This document shows, one piece after another, positions 27,380-37,499 of a stretch of DNA of 39,543 bases; the first letter of the stretch is position 1; each line of letters starts with the position of its first letter. The notes below the pieces were generated by a model. It had not been told where the DNA came from. It saw only the letters and a program-made list of their open reading frames with translations, and made no database searches. The stretch spans positions 1 through 39,543 of the forward strand of contig NZ_JABXKM010000078.1 of the NCBI RefSeq assembly GCF_017115025.1. Reading direction: 5' to 3'. The translations under genes and the position numbers were made by a program. Origin of the DNA: Nostoc sp. NOS(2021) (GTDB taxonomy: Bacteria > Cyanobacteriota > Cyanobacteriia > Cyanobacteriales > Nostocaceae).

Positions 27380-27691
27380 TTAGTTCTTTTTCACATCACG
27401 AGCCATGTTGAGGTAGTAGTCGTCAATTTTGGCATTAGGACGACGGCGGTTAGTGGTGGGAATTTTAGCAGTGTTATCCTGATTCGTTTCAATTGGCTGT
27501 TTCGCTGAAGCTTGCTTTATGGCTTGCGCCTCATTAGATTCCAAGAAATAACCAGAGCTAGTAAATCCGAAAAGCTTGGCAAAAAAACCAAATAAATTTC
27601 CGATAAGATTAGAAACAGTTTGGAATAAAACACCAAACAAGCCTTCCAAACGAAGGAACAAGTTCCGAATAATTTGAGGTAGACGAAGCAT
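27380..27691 (-). CDS. Hypothetical protein with amphipathic N-terminal half
   Basis: This 103-residue protein begins MLRLPQIIRNLFLRLEGLFG and has a long hydrophobic, phenylalanine-rich stretch (about residues 1-48) followed by a polar tail ending KIDDYYLNMARDVKKN. The N-terminal half could lie on or in a membrane. The tail has several Thr/Asn/Arg residues and no known motif. It stands alone between a repeat block and a divergent spacer. I do not recognise the family with certainty; composition and the absence of repeats suggest a real gene. Confidence 0.6.
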   Translation of the reverse strand: MLRLPQIIRNLFLRLEGLFGVLFQTVSNLIGNLFGFFAKLFGFTSSGYFLESNEAQAIKQASAKQPIETNQDNTAKIPTTNRRRPNAKIDDYYLNMARDVKKN

Positions 27692-27839
27692 GACAGCACC
27701 TTCAATGATTCCCTATTATCATTGTGACTCAATTGGGATCGGGGGATTGGTGTTATGGCAAAAATCTACCAGTGGGTAGGCGTCTCGTCCACCTTTAGCT
27801 ACAGGCGGGTAAGATGTCCACCGCACAAGATTGAATAAT

Positions 27840-28745
27840 TTATTTGTTGGAAATCCCTATGGTTTGTGCATTTTCCTGAACCAGCAAAACTGACTTCACG
27901 GGACGCTTGATAGAATTTCCCTCCAAATTAACTTTCCCGTAAAAGGTTCTGCCATTGTAATAAAGCGAAGACGAACTCCCTCCATCTAGGTTCATTGCTT
28001 TATCGGCACCAAGGGTTTTCATAAAATCAGCTAATGCTGGCAACGACACCCCAGAGTTAGCGGGAGATGAGGATTTTTGAGCCACCATAACTAAAACAAC
28101 GCTGCCATCACGGGTGATACCCACGGCAGTTCTGGCGTTGGGTTGGTTGCTGCCAAGTGCATCTCGTTTATTGGCATTATCCACAAAGCCTTCTTTTACT
28201 GAGGTGAGTTCTGGTAATAGGCTTGGGCCTGCACCTATAGCATCGACTAACTGACAACCTGCTGGTGGTGACTGATTGTGTAGGGCAATGGAATAGCTGA
28301 TAGTTTGCCCACATAAATAGCGGCGGAATTCTGTGCGATTGAAAATTTGACTCAGGTAAGGTTTTAAGTTGGGATTGTTCACCAGTCGCTCGTTTTCCTT
28401 GGGGTCAGCTACCACCTTCCCTTGTAGGACAATATATGATGTAGATTTTTGGTTAGCTGGGTCAAAAAAGCCTGCGTTCAAAATAGCTACGGCTCGATGC
28501 TTCTGGGCAAATTCCTCTACAGTGGCTACCTTCTGTGATATTGCAGGAGTTACCAAAAATCTGCTATTAGCTGGAATTAACAGGATGTGAGCTATGCTTT
28601 GGGGCAAAATGCGCTCGAAGTAGCGGATAGTTTTTGGTGGTGAAGATGTAACAGTCGGTATTGACGGTGTTGAGGAACGCAAATTAAACCATAACGCCAT
28701 TGCCAAACTAATTAATATCAAACTCAGTAGTTTAATTTTTCTCAC
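27840..28745 (-). CDS. Phosphodiester glycosidase family protein (NAGPA/DUF2233)
   Basis: This 301-residue protein has an N-terminal membrane anchor or signal (about residues 4-24). The NAGPA-like domain shows VAILNAGFFDP near residue 87, GPSLLPEL near 192, RTAVGITRDGSVVLVMV near 207 and KAMNLDGGSSSSLYYNG near 251. The GGSSS block is the signature end of the domain. The family includes the enzyme that uncovers mannose-6-phosphate and bacterial exopolysaccharide- or cell-wall-associated proteins; here it is likely periplasmic or extracellular. No operon partner is seen. The assignment to the family is strong; the natural substrate is unknown. Confidence 0.88.
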   Translation of the reverse strand: MRKIKLLSLILISLAMALWFNLRSSTPSIPTVTSSPPKTIRYFERILPQSIAHILLIPANSRFLVTPAISQKVATVEEFAQKHRAVAILNAGFFDPANQKSTSYIVLQGKVVADPKENERLVNNPNLKPYLSQIFNRTEFRRYLCGQTISYSIALHNQSPPAGCQLVDAIGAGPSLLPELTSVKEGFVDNANKRDALGSNQPNARTAVGITRDGSVVLVMVAQKSSSPANSGVSLPALADFMKTLGADKAMNLDGGSSSSLYYNGRTFYGKVNLEGNSIKRPVKSVLLVQENAQTIGISNK

Positions 28746-28916
28746 TTTTAAACTTACGCGATCGCGGCGAACAGTTGCACATTATACTGCAAAACTTGAT
28801 TGAATTTTGGAACGTCTACACACGCCCAACCGAGGGAAATAGTTTAGGGCATAGTGTACAAAAACACAAGCAGAAGTTAACGATTTTAGCAAGTATACAT
28901 GGTAAAATCTAAGAAA

Positions 28917-29087
28917 GTTGCAAAACACCTTACTCTTCATAGGGATTGAAATGCTTCAAACTTACTAAATCCCCTCACCAGGACTGAAACTAAGACCATG
29001 TTAGAAATTTACTCTTCATAGGGATTGAAACGCTTCAAACTTACTAAATCCCCTCACCGGGACTGAAACTAAGACCATGTTAGAAAT
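28917..29087. repeat. Degenerate CRISPR-like repeats within a tandem 79-bp duplication (spacer 28746-29076)
   Basis: Two 79-bp units (28930-29008 and 29009-29087) are nearly identical. Each contains a 37-bp block (28954-28990 and 29033-29069) ending GGGACTGAAAC or AGGACTGAAAC. A 36-bp block at 28917-28952 starts GTTGCAAAACACC and ends AGGGATTGAAAT. Both resemble cyanobacterial CRISPR repeats, whose 3' ends are typically (G)ATTGAAAC or (G)ACTGAAAC. The sequence between repeats is identical in both units and only about 20-40 bases long, and no cas gene is in the window, so this is at best a remnant. The rest of the spacer (28746-28916) shows nothing clear. Confidence 0.4.
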
Positions 29088-29373
29088 TACAAACCTAAAA
29101 AATATCTCCAAAAAATTCGCTCTAGCCATAAATTGTGCTTCTTTCAAAGAAAATGAGGCAATGAGAGCTATTGCATATAGCATGGATTTACTACTACCTG
29201 GTTTGTATATATGGCTACTTGGCTTTAGTTTTCGCATTGGTGGGAGCATACCAGATGATATTCCCTATAAATATCCCGGTAAAATTCACAGTTACACTGG
29301 AATTGCTTTAGTATTACCAGGATATAGAATTTTTACGACTTACCAGGGTAGCTATGACCCTAAACAGACATAA
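29077..29373 (+). CDS. Small hypothetical protein beginning inside the repeat unit
   Basis: A 98-residue frame begins MLEITNLKNIS; its ATG lies inside the second 79-bp repeat unit. The same ATG in the first unit gives only seven codons. A hydrophobic helix (about residues 33-50, MDLLLPGLYIWLLGFSF) is followed by GGSIPDDIPYKYPGKIHSY. No family is recognised and there is no clear ribosome site. It overlaps the next frame by 20 bases. It could be a genuine small gene or the tail of a decayed one. Confidence 0.35.
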   Translation: MLEITNLKNISKKFALAINCASFKENEAMRAIAYSMDLLLPGLYIWLLGFSFRIGGSIPDDIPYKYPGKIHSYTGIALVLPGYRIFTTYQGSYDPKQT

Positions 29374-29584
29374 AATACAGGGACTAACAGCTTTTAATTG
29401 TACAGTTCTCGACTCAAATACTTTTGAAACCTTAATGACTGAGGCAGGGTATTCAATCGCAAGTAGCGCACCTGCACAGTCTAATAGAATAAAAGTATGG
29501 TGGATTCATACCGAATACCCAAGAGTCGAGTCCGTATATAGTCCAGACAAAAGAATAGTGATAACGGCGTATCATGTTAACTGA
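29354..29584 (+). CDS. Small hypothetical protein overlapping the preceding frame
   Basis: This 76-residue soluble frame reads MTLNRHKIQGLTAFNCTVLD at its start and VYSPDKRIVITAYHVN at its end. It starts 20 bases before the stop of the upstream frame and is shifted by one base, so the two could be translationally coupled or two halves of a frameshifted gene. Mixed-charge composition with Trp and Tyr looks protein-like rather than random. No family is recognised. A MITE-like element begins 20 bp after the stop. Confidence 0.4.
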   Translation: MTLNRHKIQGLTAFNCTVLDSNTFETLMTEAGYSIASSAPAQSNRIKVWWIHTEYPRVESVYSPDKRIVITAYHVN

Positions 29585-29604
29585 TATTTTTTATTTCTAT
29601 TAAC

Positions 29605-29772
29605 TAGGACTAGCCCTTTCAAGGTGGGTAAAATTTTTGGATAATAATTCCTCTTTTCTCTGTGTTCTCTGCGCCTCTGTGGTTCAATAAATAACTTTTA
29701 AACCGCAGAGGCACGGAGAACGCAGAGAGGAAAGCAGAGATTTTATCAGTGACCTTGAAAGGGCTAGTCCTA
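29605..29772. mobile_element. MITE-like element with perfect terminal inverted repeats and 5-bp target duplication
   Basis: The ends are perfect 21-bp inverted repeats; the inner 20 bases at the left are AGGACTAGCCCTTTCAAGGT (29606-29625), complementary to 29752-29771. TTAAC flanks both sides directly (29600-29604 and 29773-29777), as expected of a target duplication. The 126-bp centre is itself palindromic, with CTCTGTGTTCTCTGCGCCTC pairing with the CCGCAGAGGCACGGAGAACG arm. No coding capacity is present. The centre carries the CGCAGAGG-type motif seen again at 35,361. It would need a transposase from elsewhere to move. Confidence 0.85.
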
Positions 29773-29780
29773 TTAACCTA

Positions 29781-29817
29781 AAAAACCTGCCAAGTCGCTA
29801 GAGTTTGGCAGGTTTTT
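29781..29817. terminator. Bidirectional hairpin terminator
   Basis: AAAAACCTGCCAA and TTGGCAGGTTTTT pair across an 11-base loop (GTCGCTAGAGT), with A and T tracts outside. It lies downstream of the small plus-strand frames and the MITE-like element, and 76 bp before the next plus-strand gene. It would stop transcription from the left and could act on either strand. Confidence 0.75.
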
Positions 29818-29893
29818 AATATTCAAAAAGTTACTTTTTTTCAAAAATCATCCATAACTATTCAACCTTTTCAATACTTACTTTCCCAAACTC

Positions 29894-30214
29894 ATGGAGT
29901 TTTTAACTGCTATCGAAGTTGAGGTCTATTTTGTTATTCACCATTCCCGTCGTTTGCGGAACATTGTAGTGAAGCGCCTTGAATTACCAGGTTTTAGTTT
30001 TAGGGTGACTCCAGATTCCACAATTGGCGGTTGTCCAATCGAAGCACTCGATATCCCACCAAGGGCAAGTCATCCAGATGGTTCACTTCGCTATGACTTG
30101 TTGAACTTTCGGCTGAGGACTAAGTTAGACTGTTCTCATTTCCAACGTGGGCAGAAAGTTTTGGTTGATAATATTTTTGTCGTTTGTGATATTTTCACCA
30201 CCAAAATAAATTAG
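29894..30214 (+). CDS. Hypothetical protein, about 106 residues
   Basis: This soluble protein begins MEFLTAIEVEVYFVIHHSRR and reads KRLELPGFSFRVTP in the middle, ending [14 protein letters not shown]. Its stop overlaps by four bases the stop of the convergent histidine kinase gene, which is common for real neighbouring genes. No motif or family is recognised. It follows a strong hairpin terminator, so it probably has its own promoter in the AT-rich 76 bp upstream. Confidence 0.55.
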   Translation: MEFLTAIEVEVYFVIHHSRRLRNIVVKRLELPGFSFRVTPDSTIGGCPIEALDIPPRASHPDGSLRYDLLNFRLRTKLDCSHFQRGQKVLVDNIFVVCDIFTTKIN

Positions 30215-32046
30215 CCATCTCCTATAACTGATTCCAGTTCTGGAGATAGTGAATATGTGTCTCTTGTTGAGGCAGGCAAGTACACTGTAAATTGAGTACC
30301 TCTGCCTACTTGACTGTAAACATTGACAAAACCACCGTGATTCTTAATAATACCCAACGCCGTAGAAAGTCCTAAACCTGTACCTTTGCCTACCTCTTTG
30401 GTGGTAAAAAATGGTTCAAAAATCCGTTGCTGAACTGAGGAAGACATCCCCATACCAGTATCCGTCACCACGATCGCAATATAAGAACCCACTTTCGCAT
30501 CTATATTTATCTGGGCAGAATGTTCACCAATTACCAGATTTTCCGCTACAATTCTTAAAATACCGCCATTGGGCATAGCATCGCGGGCGTTGACTACTAA
30601 GTTTATCAACACCTGATGTAGTTGAGTTGTGTCTCCACGGACGTACCACAGATTTTTGGGGATATCTATCTGGCAGATAATGGATTTGGGGAATGTTTGA
30701 GCGATAAGTTCCTCAATTTCTGCCATCAATGGCTGAATTTGGACAATTGTCCGTTTACCTTCAATACCTCGTGCAAAGGATAACACTTGCTTGAGCAAAT
30801 TAGCGCCGCGTTTAACATTATTTTCTAAAGTTTGCAGTATTTGCTGACTCTGCTGGTCGGGCAATTTCTTCTGCAACAATTGAACTGACATTAAAATAGG
30901 GGATAGTATATTGTTGAGGTCATGGGCGATACCGCCAGCTAGAGTACCGATACTCTCCAAACGTTGCGATCGCAGAAGTTGAGCTTCCAGTTGTTTTTGC
31001 TGGGTTATATCTCGCATCAGTGCCAAATGCATGAACGTCCCATCAGATTCGTTACGCAGTGGTACGCCATGAGTTTCCATGTAGCGGCGGGTGCCTTTAA
31101 ATCCCACAATTTCAAACTCCAAAGTCCCCTTGTTACCTTGGCAGATACTTTTATGCAAGTTGGCAAAGGCTGTTCTGTACTCTGGTATAATTACGGCATC
31201 AATTGGTTTACCAATCAATACATCAGCACTTTCCACTTCCATCATTGCCAGCCCTTCTGCATTAATTTCTAAAAGGGTGCCATCCCTGGCAATTAACTTG
31301 ATGCATTCTGGTTCTGCATCTATCATGGCTCGTAAACGATTTTCGCTTTGGCTTAGTCCCAGTTCCGTTTGCTGAAGTTGCCTGATATAACGCCACAACA
31401 AATCATACAGCAGCGCCACCACCACCAAATCCACAACAGCAGCGATAAAAAATGTCACTATCGCCTTTTGGGAACTTGCTTGTGACTGCTGCATTCCCTG
31501 GTGTAATAAATTTTGCTCTACTTTTAAAGAGTCGTGAATCAGCTGTTGAATCTCTTTGCCAATTTGCTTGTCTTTATCAGATAAGATTTGCTGCCGAACC
31601 GCTTCTAATCCCTGGTTTTGTCTGAGGTAAATTTCTTGTTGCAGAATGTTGAGCCTGTTGGTAATTTTCGGCTCCAGCAAAGAAATCCACTGCTGCTTTT
31701 GATCGTTATTAGCAGTTAACTTGCTGAGAATCTGAATATTGCTATTAGTTTGTTGATAAGCTGCAATATAGGTTTGTAAATCATCTGCATCTGCTGTAAT
31801 TAAATAATTACGTTGTGCCGTTTCAGTATCTTTGAGTGTAAATTGGATACTTTCAAGTTGAGTAATAACTTTATAGGAGTATGTCACCCATTGCTGGTTG
31901 TGAATTAGCTGAACAGTGTTGCTATATGAGACTACAGCATTAGTAAATACAACTGCCAATGCTAGGATGAATATTGTTTTCAGCTTTTGAAATCGATACC
32001 ATTTTTTGATCATGCGATCGCCGTTTCTGCCGCAGATTACCTCCAT
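30211..32046 (-). CDS. CHASE3-PAS hybrid-input sensor histidine kinase
   Basis: This 611-residue protein is built as membrane helix (about 21-42), periplasmic CHASE3-type helical sensor (about 45-190, with [15 protein letters not shown]), second helix (about 195-218), PAS domain (about 235-348), HisKA with H375 in GGIAHDLNN, and HATPase with [23 protein letters not shown] and [18 protein letters not shown]. It should autophosphorylate on H375 and pass the phosphate to an unlinked response regulator; none is adjacent. The start could be ATG 32046 or ATG 32013 (MIKKWYRF), and neither has a well-placed ribosome site. The 263-bp spacer upstream is AT-rich without clear signals. Confidence 0.92.
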   Translation of the reverse strand: MEVICGRNGDRMIKKWYRFQKLKTIFILALAVVFTNAVVSYSNTVQLIHNQQWVTYSYKVITQLESIQFTLKDTETAQRNYLITADADDLQTYIAAYQQTNSNIQILSKLTANNDQKQQWISLLEPKITNRLNILQQEIYLRQNQGLEAVRQQILSDKDKQIGKEIQQLIHDSLKVEQNLLHQGMQQSQASSQKAIVTFFIAAVVDLVVVALLYDLLWRYIRQLQQTELGLSQSENRLRAMIDAEPECIKLIARDGTLLEINAEGLAMMEVESADVLIGKPIDAVIIPEYRTAFANLHKSICQGNKGTLEFEIVGFKGTRRYMETHGVPLRNESDGTFMHLALMRDITQQKQLEAQLLRSQRLESIGTLAGGIAHDLNNILSPILMSVQLLQKKLPDQQSQQILQTLENNVKRGANLLKQVLSFARGIEGKRTIVQIQPLMAEIEELIAQTFPKSIICQIDIPKNLWYVRGDTTQLHQVLINLVVNARDAMPNGGILRIVAENLVIGEHSAQINIDAKVGSYIAIVVTDTGMGMSSSVQQRIFEPFFTTKEVGKGTGLGLSTALGIIKNHGGFVNVYSQVGRGTQFTVYLPASTRDTYSLSPELESVIGDG

Positions 32047-32309
32047 CAGTTAAGATTAAAGATAAAAAACAAATACTGAGAATATTTTAATAATTTTGAT
32101 AACACGGGTAACAAAATACAATCTGTTAGAGTTGTAAATATCTGGATTATTTGGGATAATAATTTATACATATATTCACAAATAAATCCGCTAATTTTTA
32201 ATATAAATTCATTTTTAGCAGTCGTATAGCCAATAGAGTTTGGAAATCAACGATACAGCCTGTGAGACAGAGTGTTGATCAATATTAATGCTGCTAAAAA
32301 TGTCTTTAA

Positions 32310-33128
32310 TCAAAGGACTTCTATCTCAGCAAGAAAAGACTCAACATAACGCTCGGTTCCAAACCACCAGCCTGCACTTATGCGAGAGGGAATGGTCAAG
32401 CCTTCAAAGGTGCGTTCAGCTTGGAACACACCACCAAAGGGAATATAAGTCCAACTTTTATCTTCTGTGCGATCGCCCCAACGTGGCAGCCAAACCTGTA
32501 AAACCTTGCCGTTGGCATCAATTACTAAAGTAAGGGTGACGGGTTCACCATCAATGTGGAAACTGGCTTGAATCGTGTTGTCGTCGATAGCTTTCCATGT
32601 GACATTCGGCTGAAGCAATAGAGCCGATGGGAGCCAAAAAAATTCCCCTCCCAGTCGCCCAATGCTTGAACGAGTGATATCCAGATTGTGAGCATTCACA
32701 AAGGGAACCAATCCCCACAGACCAAATTGCACTCTCCCCAAACCGTTGACATAATAATCTCCTCCCTGAAGTTGGAAAAGTCCACGGCCGATGACTGCCT
32801 TCCAAACAAACCCTTTTGAGGTCAGGATTTCTTGCGCTTGCATCGGTAGCCAAGGTTTATCTGGACTAATCCGAAGCTGCCCCTGCATTTTCAGTTTGAT
32901 AGAGGTAGCAAGGGGCGTTCCTAGAGCAATAGCGTGTAAAAAGTAACGCTGTACGGGTGCTGGTAATCCCGCAATCATGTCTACATGAAAGTGCTGATGA
33001 GTCGGTGCAGATTCTAGTATTTGCCACAACTGGCTGACCTGTTGATTAGTTCTGACTTGCATAATCACCAGAACAAAGAAGCTCACCGCGAGTAAGATGA
33101 CTATATCCACAATAATTTTGGCAAACAT
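32310..33128 (-). CDS. Membrane-anchored protein, DUF6544-like
   Basis: From ATG 33128 this is a 272-residue protein: one N-terminal membrane helix (IIVDIVILLAVSFFVLVIM), then a mostly beta soluble domain with LPAPVQRYFLHAI, LKMQGQLRI, FVWKAVIGRG, GEFFWLPSALL and PSRISAGWWFGTERYVESFLAEI. The LP-x-PVxRY...HA opening and the late GW..GT.R block remind me of the DUF6544 family, which has no known function. A TTG at 33206 would extend it by 26 residues, but the ATG puts the helix at the very start. It is divergent from purA, with about 130 bp between the chosen starts. Confidence 0.7.
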   Translation of the reverse strand: MFAKIIVDIVILLAVSFFVLVIMQVRTNQQVSQLWQILESAPTHQHFHVDMIAGLPAPVQRYFLHAIALGTPLATSIKLKMQGQLRISPDKPWLPMQAQEILTSKGFVWKAVIGRGLFQLQGGDYYVNGLGRVQFGLWGLVPFVNAHNLDITRSSIGRLGGEFFWLPSALLLQPNVTWKAIDDNTIQASFHIDGEPVTLTLVIDANGKVLQVWLPRWGDRTEDKSWTYIPFGGVFQAERTFEGLTIPSRISAGWWFGTERYVESFLAEIEVL

Positions 33129-33250
33129 ACATATTATTAATAGCTGTACTACCCTACTAAATTGAAAACAGCGAGATTGTTCTACAATCAGCTTGACATG
33201 ATTCAAGCAATATGTTAATAATAATAGTTTGTGGAAACTTTACTTCTTAA

Positions 33251-34603
<1,353 letters not shown>

Positions 34604-34606
34604 ATT

Positions 34607-34660
34607 TAGTCATTAGTCATTAGTCATTAGCAAATGACAAAGGACAAAGGACAAATGACA
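34607..34660. repeat. Short tandem repeats in the purA-rplY spacer
   Basis: TTAGTCA heptamers repeat three times at 34607-34630, followed by ATGACAAAGGACAAAGGACA-type repeats to about 34660. These are the short tandemly repeated sequences common in Nostoc spacers. They fill most of the 91-bp gap between purA and rplY, so no clear promoter for rplY can be seen. Confidence 0.7.
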
Positions 34661-34694
34661 ACTGACAATTGATAATTAACAACTAACAAATTTT

Positions 34695-35294
34695 ATGGCT
34701 ATTACAGTCGAATCTCAAAAACGTCCAGAAGGCAGCAAGCCAAGAGCTTTGCGCCGTGCTGGACTGATACCTGCCAATTTGTATGGTCATAAGGGTACAG
34801 AATCCATTTCTTTGACCATTGATGCTAAAACTGTTGAGCGTTTACTCAAAAGAGCTTCCGTCAACAACACCTTGATTGAGTTGAATGTTGCTGATGCACC
34901 TTGGCGCGGTAAAACCTTGCTGCGGGAACTTCAGATCCATCCAGCCAAAGGTACCCCTTACCACCTCAGCTTTTTCGCGGTTGCAGGCCACGGCGACACC
35001 ACTGTAGAAGTTCGGTTCCGTTTTGTGGGAACTGCTATTGGTGTTAAACAAGATGGTGGTGTGTTAGACACCGTAATCACTGAATTGCAAGTGAGTTGTG
35101 CGCCAGAAAATATCCCAGATGTAATTGAAATCGATGTCACTAACCTGCAAATGGGAGACAGCTTGAATATTGGTGATATAGTTTTTCCTGAAGGTGTTAC
35201 ACCTCTAGCTGAACCAGAGCGACTTGTTGTCAGCGTTTTGCCACCGCAAATCAGCGCTGAAGATATTGAGACAGAAACTGAAGCAGCTTCTTAA
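34695..35294 (+). CDS. rplY: 50S ribosomal protein L25 (Ctc/TL5 form)
   Basis: This 199-residue protein has an N-terminal L25 domain ([30 protein letters not shown]) that binds 5S rRNA, and the C-terminal beta domain of the long Ctc/TL5 form ([60 protein letters not shown]). The tail is short and acidic. The start ATG is preceded by AT-rich sequence and repeats. A clear hairpin terminator follows 32 bases after the stop. The product acts in the large ribosomal subunit. Confidence 0.95.
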   Translation: MAITVESQKRPEGSKPRALRRAGLIPANLYGHKGTESISLTIDAKTVERLLKRASVNNTLIELNVADAPWRGKTLLRELQIHPAKGTPYHLSFFAVAGHGDTTVEVRFRFVGTAIGVKQDGGVLDTVITELQVSCAPENIPDVIEIDVTNLQMGDSLNIGDIVFPEGVTPLAEPERLVVSVLPPQISAEDIETETEAAS

Positions 35295-35326
35295 GCTAGG
35301 TAAACTGTGTAATAATTTTTGATGAT

Positions 35327-35352
35327 ACCAGGGGGAAACTCCTGGTTTTTTT
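35327..35352 (+). terminator. Rho-independent terminator after rplY
   Basis: ACCAGGGG and CTCCTGGT form an 8-bp stem (one G-T pair) over a GAAA tetraloop, followed directly by a T tract. It lies 32 bp after the rplY stop and 41 bp before the next gene. Confidence 0.88.
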
Positions 35353-35360
35353 GTATTTGA

Positions 35361-35391
35361 ACCGCAGAGGCGCAGAGAGCGCAGAGGACAG
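35361..35391. repeat. CCGCAGAGGCGCAGAG dispersed repeat fragment
   Basis: ACCGCAGAGGCGCAGAGAGC and following purine-rich bases repeat the motif found in the centre of the MITE-like element at 29,605-29,772. The fragment ends at the ATG of the downstream gene, so it now supplies the purine-rich bases (GAGG, AGAG) just ahead of that start. Confidence 0.55.
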
Positions 35392-35393
35392 AG

Positions 35394-36923
35394 ATGACAG
35401 AAGTGACTCTTCCAGCTTTAATTCAGCAAATGTTGCAGCCTGGATTTTATCCCCATGCGGTAACAGAACCCATTCAACTAATTCAAACCCACATTTCTTA
35501 TGTGCTGTTAACTGGGGATTACGTTTATAAGCTAAAAAAACCTGTGAATTTTGGCTTTTTGGACTTTTCTACCTTAGATAAGCGGCAGCATTTTTGTCAG
35601 GAAGAGTTGCGGTTAAATCAGCGCGGTGCCGGTGAACTGTATTTAGAAGTTTTGCCCATAACTTTGGTAGGGGAGCAATATCAGTTAGGGGGAACGGTCG
35701 AGGCTGTAGAATACGTGCTGAAGATGCGCCAGTTTCCTCAAGAGTCGCTATTAAGTACACTTTTTGAACAGGGTAACTTAAATGAGACACATCTAGAAGA
35801 GTTGGGACGGGTGGTGGCTCAATACCATGCCGATGCACAGACGAATGATTATATTCGCAGTTTTGGTGAAGTACCAAAAGTTCGGGCTGCCTTTGATGAA
35901 AATTATCAGCAAACTGAAAAGTATATTGGTGGCCCGCAGACGCAGGCGCAATTTACAGAAACAAAACAATATACAGATAACTATTTTGCAGAACGTCCAG
36001 AATTATTTGCTAGCAGAATTCACAACAACTATATTCGTGAATGTCACGGGGATTTACACCTGAGAAATATTGCCCTGTGGCACGATAAAATCTTGCTGTT
36101 CGATTGCATTGAGTTTAATGAGCCGTTTCGTTTTGTCGATGTGATGTACGATGTGGCGTTTACGGTGATGGATTTGGAAGCGCGGCAACGCAAAGACTTG
36201 GGTAATGCGTTTTTGAATGCCTATATAGAACAAACTGGAGACTGGGAAGGCTTACAGGTGCTGCCCTTATATTTAAGTCGTCAGGCTTATGTCCGGGCAA
36301 AGGTAACTTCATTTTTGCTAGACGATCCGAGTGTACCCGCGACGGTAAAGGAAGAAGCGACAAAAACCGCCGCCGATTATTACAAACAGGCTTGGGACTA
36401 CACTAAACCAAAGCTGGGACAACTAATTTTGATGTCGGGGTTGTCGGGTTCTGGTAAAAGTACCACAGCAAGGTATTTAGCCCGTCAACAGGGAGCGATT
36501 CACCTGCGTTCGGATGCGGTGCGGAAGCATTTAGGGGGAATTCCCCTGTGGGAAAAGGGTGGCGATGATTTGTATACACCTGAGATGACCGAGAAAACTT
36601 ACACACGGCTGTTGGAATTGGGAATTATCCTGGCTAAACAAGGTTTTTCGGTGATTTTGGATGCCAAGTATGATAGACAGCAGTTACGGCAAGAAGCGAT
36701 CGCACAAGCTACAAAGCACCAACTTCCTATTCAGATTATCCAATGCACAGCACCGCTTGAAGTTCTAAAAGAGCGTTTGAACAATCGCACTGGTGATATC
36801 GCTGATGCCACCGCCGATTTATTAGCCTCACAAATCAAACAAGCTGAACCTTTCACTGAAGAAGAACAAGCCTACGTAAAGATTTTGGATACAACTCAAC
36901 CACAACAGGCACAATTAAAATAA
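35394..36923 (+). CDS. Fused aminoglycoside-phosphotransferase-like and P-loop kinase protein
   Basis: This 509-residue protein has an N-terminal APH-like kinase domain, with YVYKLKKPVNFGFLDFS near residue 44, the catalytic-loop block CHGDLHLRN (H218) and FDCIEFN (D237). It is followed by a zeta-toxin/gluconate-kinase-like AAA domain with the P-loop GLSGSGKST at about 349-357 and LRSDAVRKHL. This two-kinase fusion is widespread in bacteria and its substrates are not settled. Both nucleotide sites look complete. It stands alone between a terminator and a small membrane-protein gene. The APH part does not imply antibiotic resistance. Confidence 0.9.
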   Translation: MTEVTLPALIQQMLQPGFYPHAVTEPIQLIQTHISYVLLTGDYVYKLKKPVNFGFLDFSTLDKRQHFCQEELRLNQRGAGELYLEVLPITLVGEQYQLGGTVEAVEYVLKMRQFPQESLLSTLFEQGNLNETHLEELGRVVAQYHADAQTNDYIRSFGEVPKVRAAFDENYQQTEKYIGGPQTQAQFTETKQYTDNYFAERPELFASRIHNNYIRECHGDLHLRNIALWHDKILLFDCIEFNEPFRFVDVMYDVAFTVMDLEARQRKDLGNAFLNAYIEQTGDWEGLQVLPLYLSRQAYVRAKVTSFLLDDPSVPATVKEEATKTAADYYKQAWDYTKPKLGQLILMSGLSGSGKSTTARYLARQQGAIHLRSDAVRKHLGGIPLWEKGGDDLYTPEMTEKTYTRLLELGIILAKQGFSVILDAKYDRQQLRQEAIAQATKHQLPIQIIQCTAPLEVLKERLNNRTGDIADATADLLASQIKQAEPFTEEEQAYVKILDTTQPQQAQLK

Positions 36924-36989
36924 TTCGTAATGACGTTAGCGAGTCCGCAAGCGTCATTAGTAATTAGTTAATAGCTTTTTTTTTACTCT

Positions 36990-37496
36990 ATGGCAGACAA
37001 AAAGAACGACTTTTTCAGTATTTCTCCCAGCTTCTTTTCTCAGCTGTTATTTGGGGCATTTTTAACATTTATATTAATAATGACCGGCTCCGCACCAGCC
37101 CTGAGCATCTTCTTAGGAATCCTGGGGGGTTTCATCTTAAGCTGGATCACAAATCTAACCAATAATAGCGCCCAGCCGCCAACTGTAGCCTCCTCTGATG
37201 GCGTAGATACAGGATTGAAATACTGGTTATTTTTCATGCTGGGCTTTGTATATTTGGGGTATCCAGCACCCATGAGTATCTTGTTAGGTGGAATAGGCGC
37301 TTTAGCTGGAGGCTGGATTACTGCTTGGTGGGGAAGTAAGGAACCAACTAGAACTCAATTGCAAGTTGAAGAGTCAGAAGAGGGCGAAGTTGAACCAACG
37401 AACGAGAGGATCAACAAACGGCAAACAAGAAGAGCCGGCCGCCGTTACCGTCGCACTCCTGGAAATAGTACCAATTTCAGGTTTTGGGAAAAGTAG
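36990..37496 (+). CDS. Small membrane protein of unknown function
   Basis: This 168-residue protein has four hydrophobic segments in two glycine-rich pairs (about 19-58 and 77-113; compare SIFLGILGGFILSWI and SILLGGIGALAGGWI), suggesting internal duplication, and a polar tail that is acidic then very basic (RQTRRAGRRYRRTP). It is likely an inner-membrane protein with a cytosolic nucleic-acid- or phosphate-attracting tail. The start ATG follows a T-rich stretch with no clear ribosome site. No family is recognised. Confidence 0.7.
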   Translation: MADKKNDFFSISPSFFSQLLFGAFLTFILIMTGSAPALSIFLGILGGFILSWITNLTNNSAQPPTVASSDGVDTGLKYWLFFMLGFVYLGYPAPMSILLGGIGALAGGWITAWWGSKEPTRTQLQVEESEEGEVEPTNERINKRQTRRAGRRYRRTPGNSTNFRFWEK

Positions 37497-37499
37497 TAA

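Noticed and set aside
28917-29087. Active CRISPR array
   Set aside because: Only two units, identical intervening sequence and no cas genes in the window.
32288-32533. An 81-codon plus-strand frame overlapping the DUF6544-like gene
   Set aside because: It is antisense to a well-formed protein over most of its length.
35394-36923. Antibiotic resistance gene
   Set aside because: The APH-like domain is fused to a P-loop kinase, a common housekeeping-type architecture without a known resistance role.
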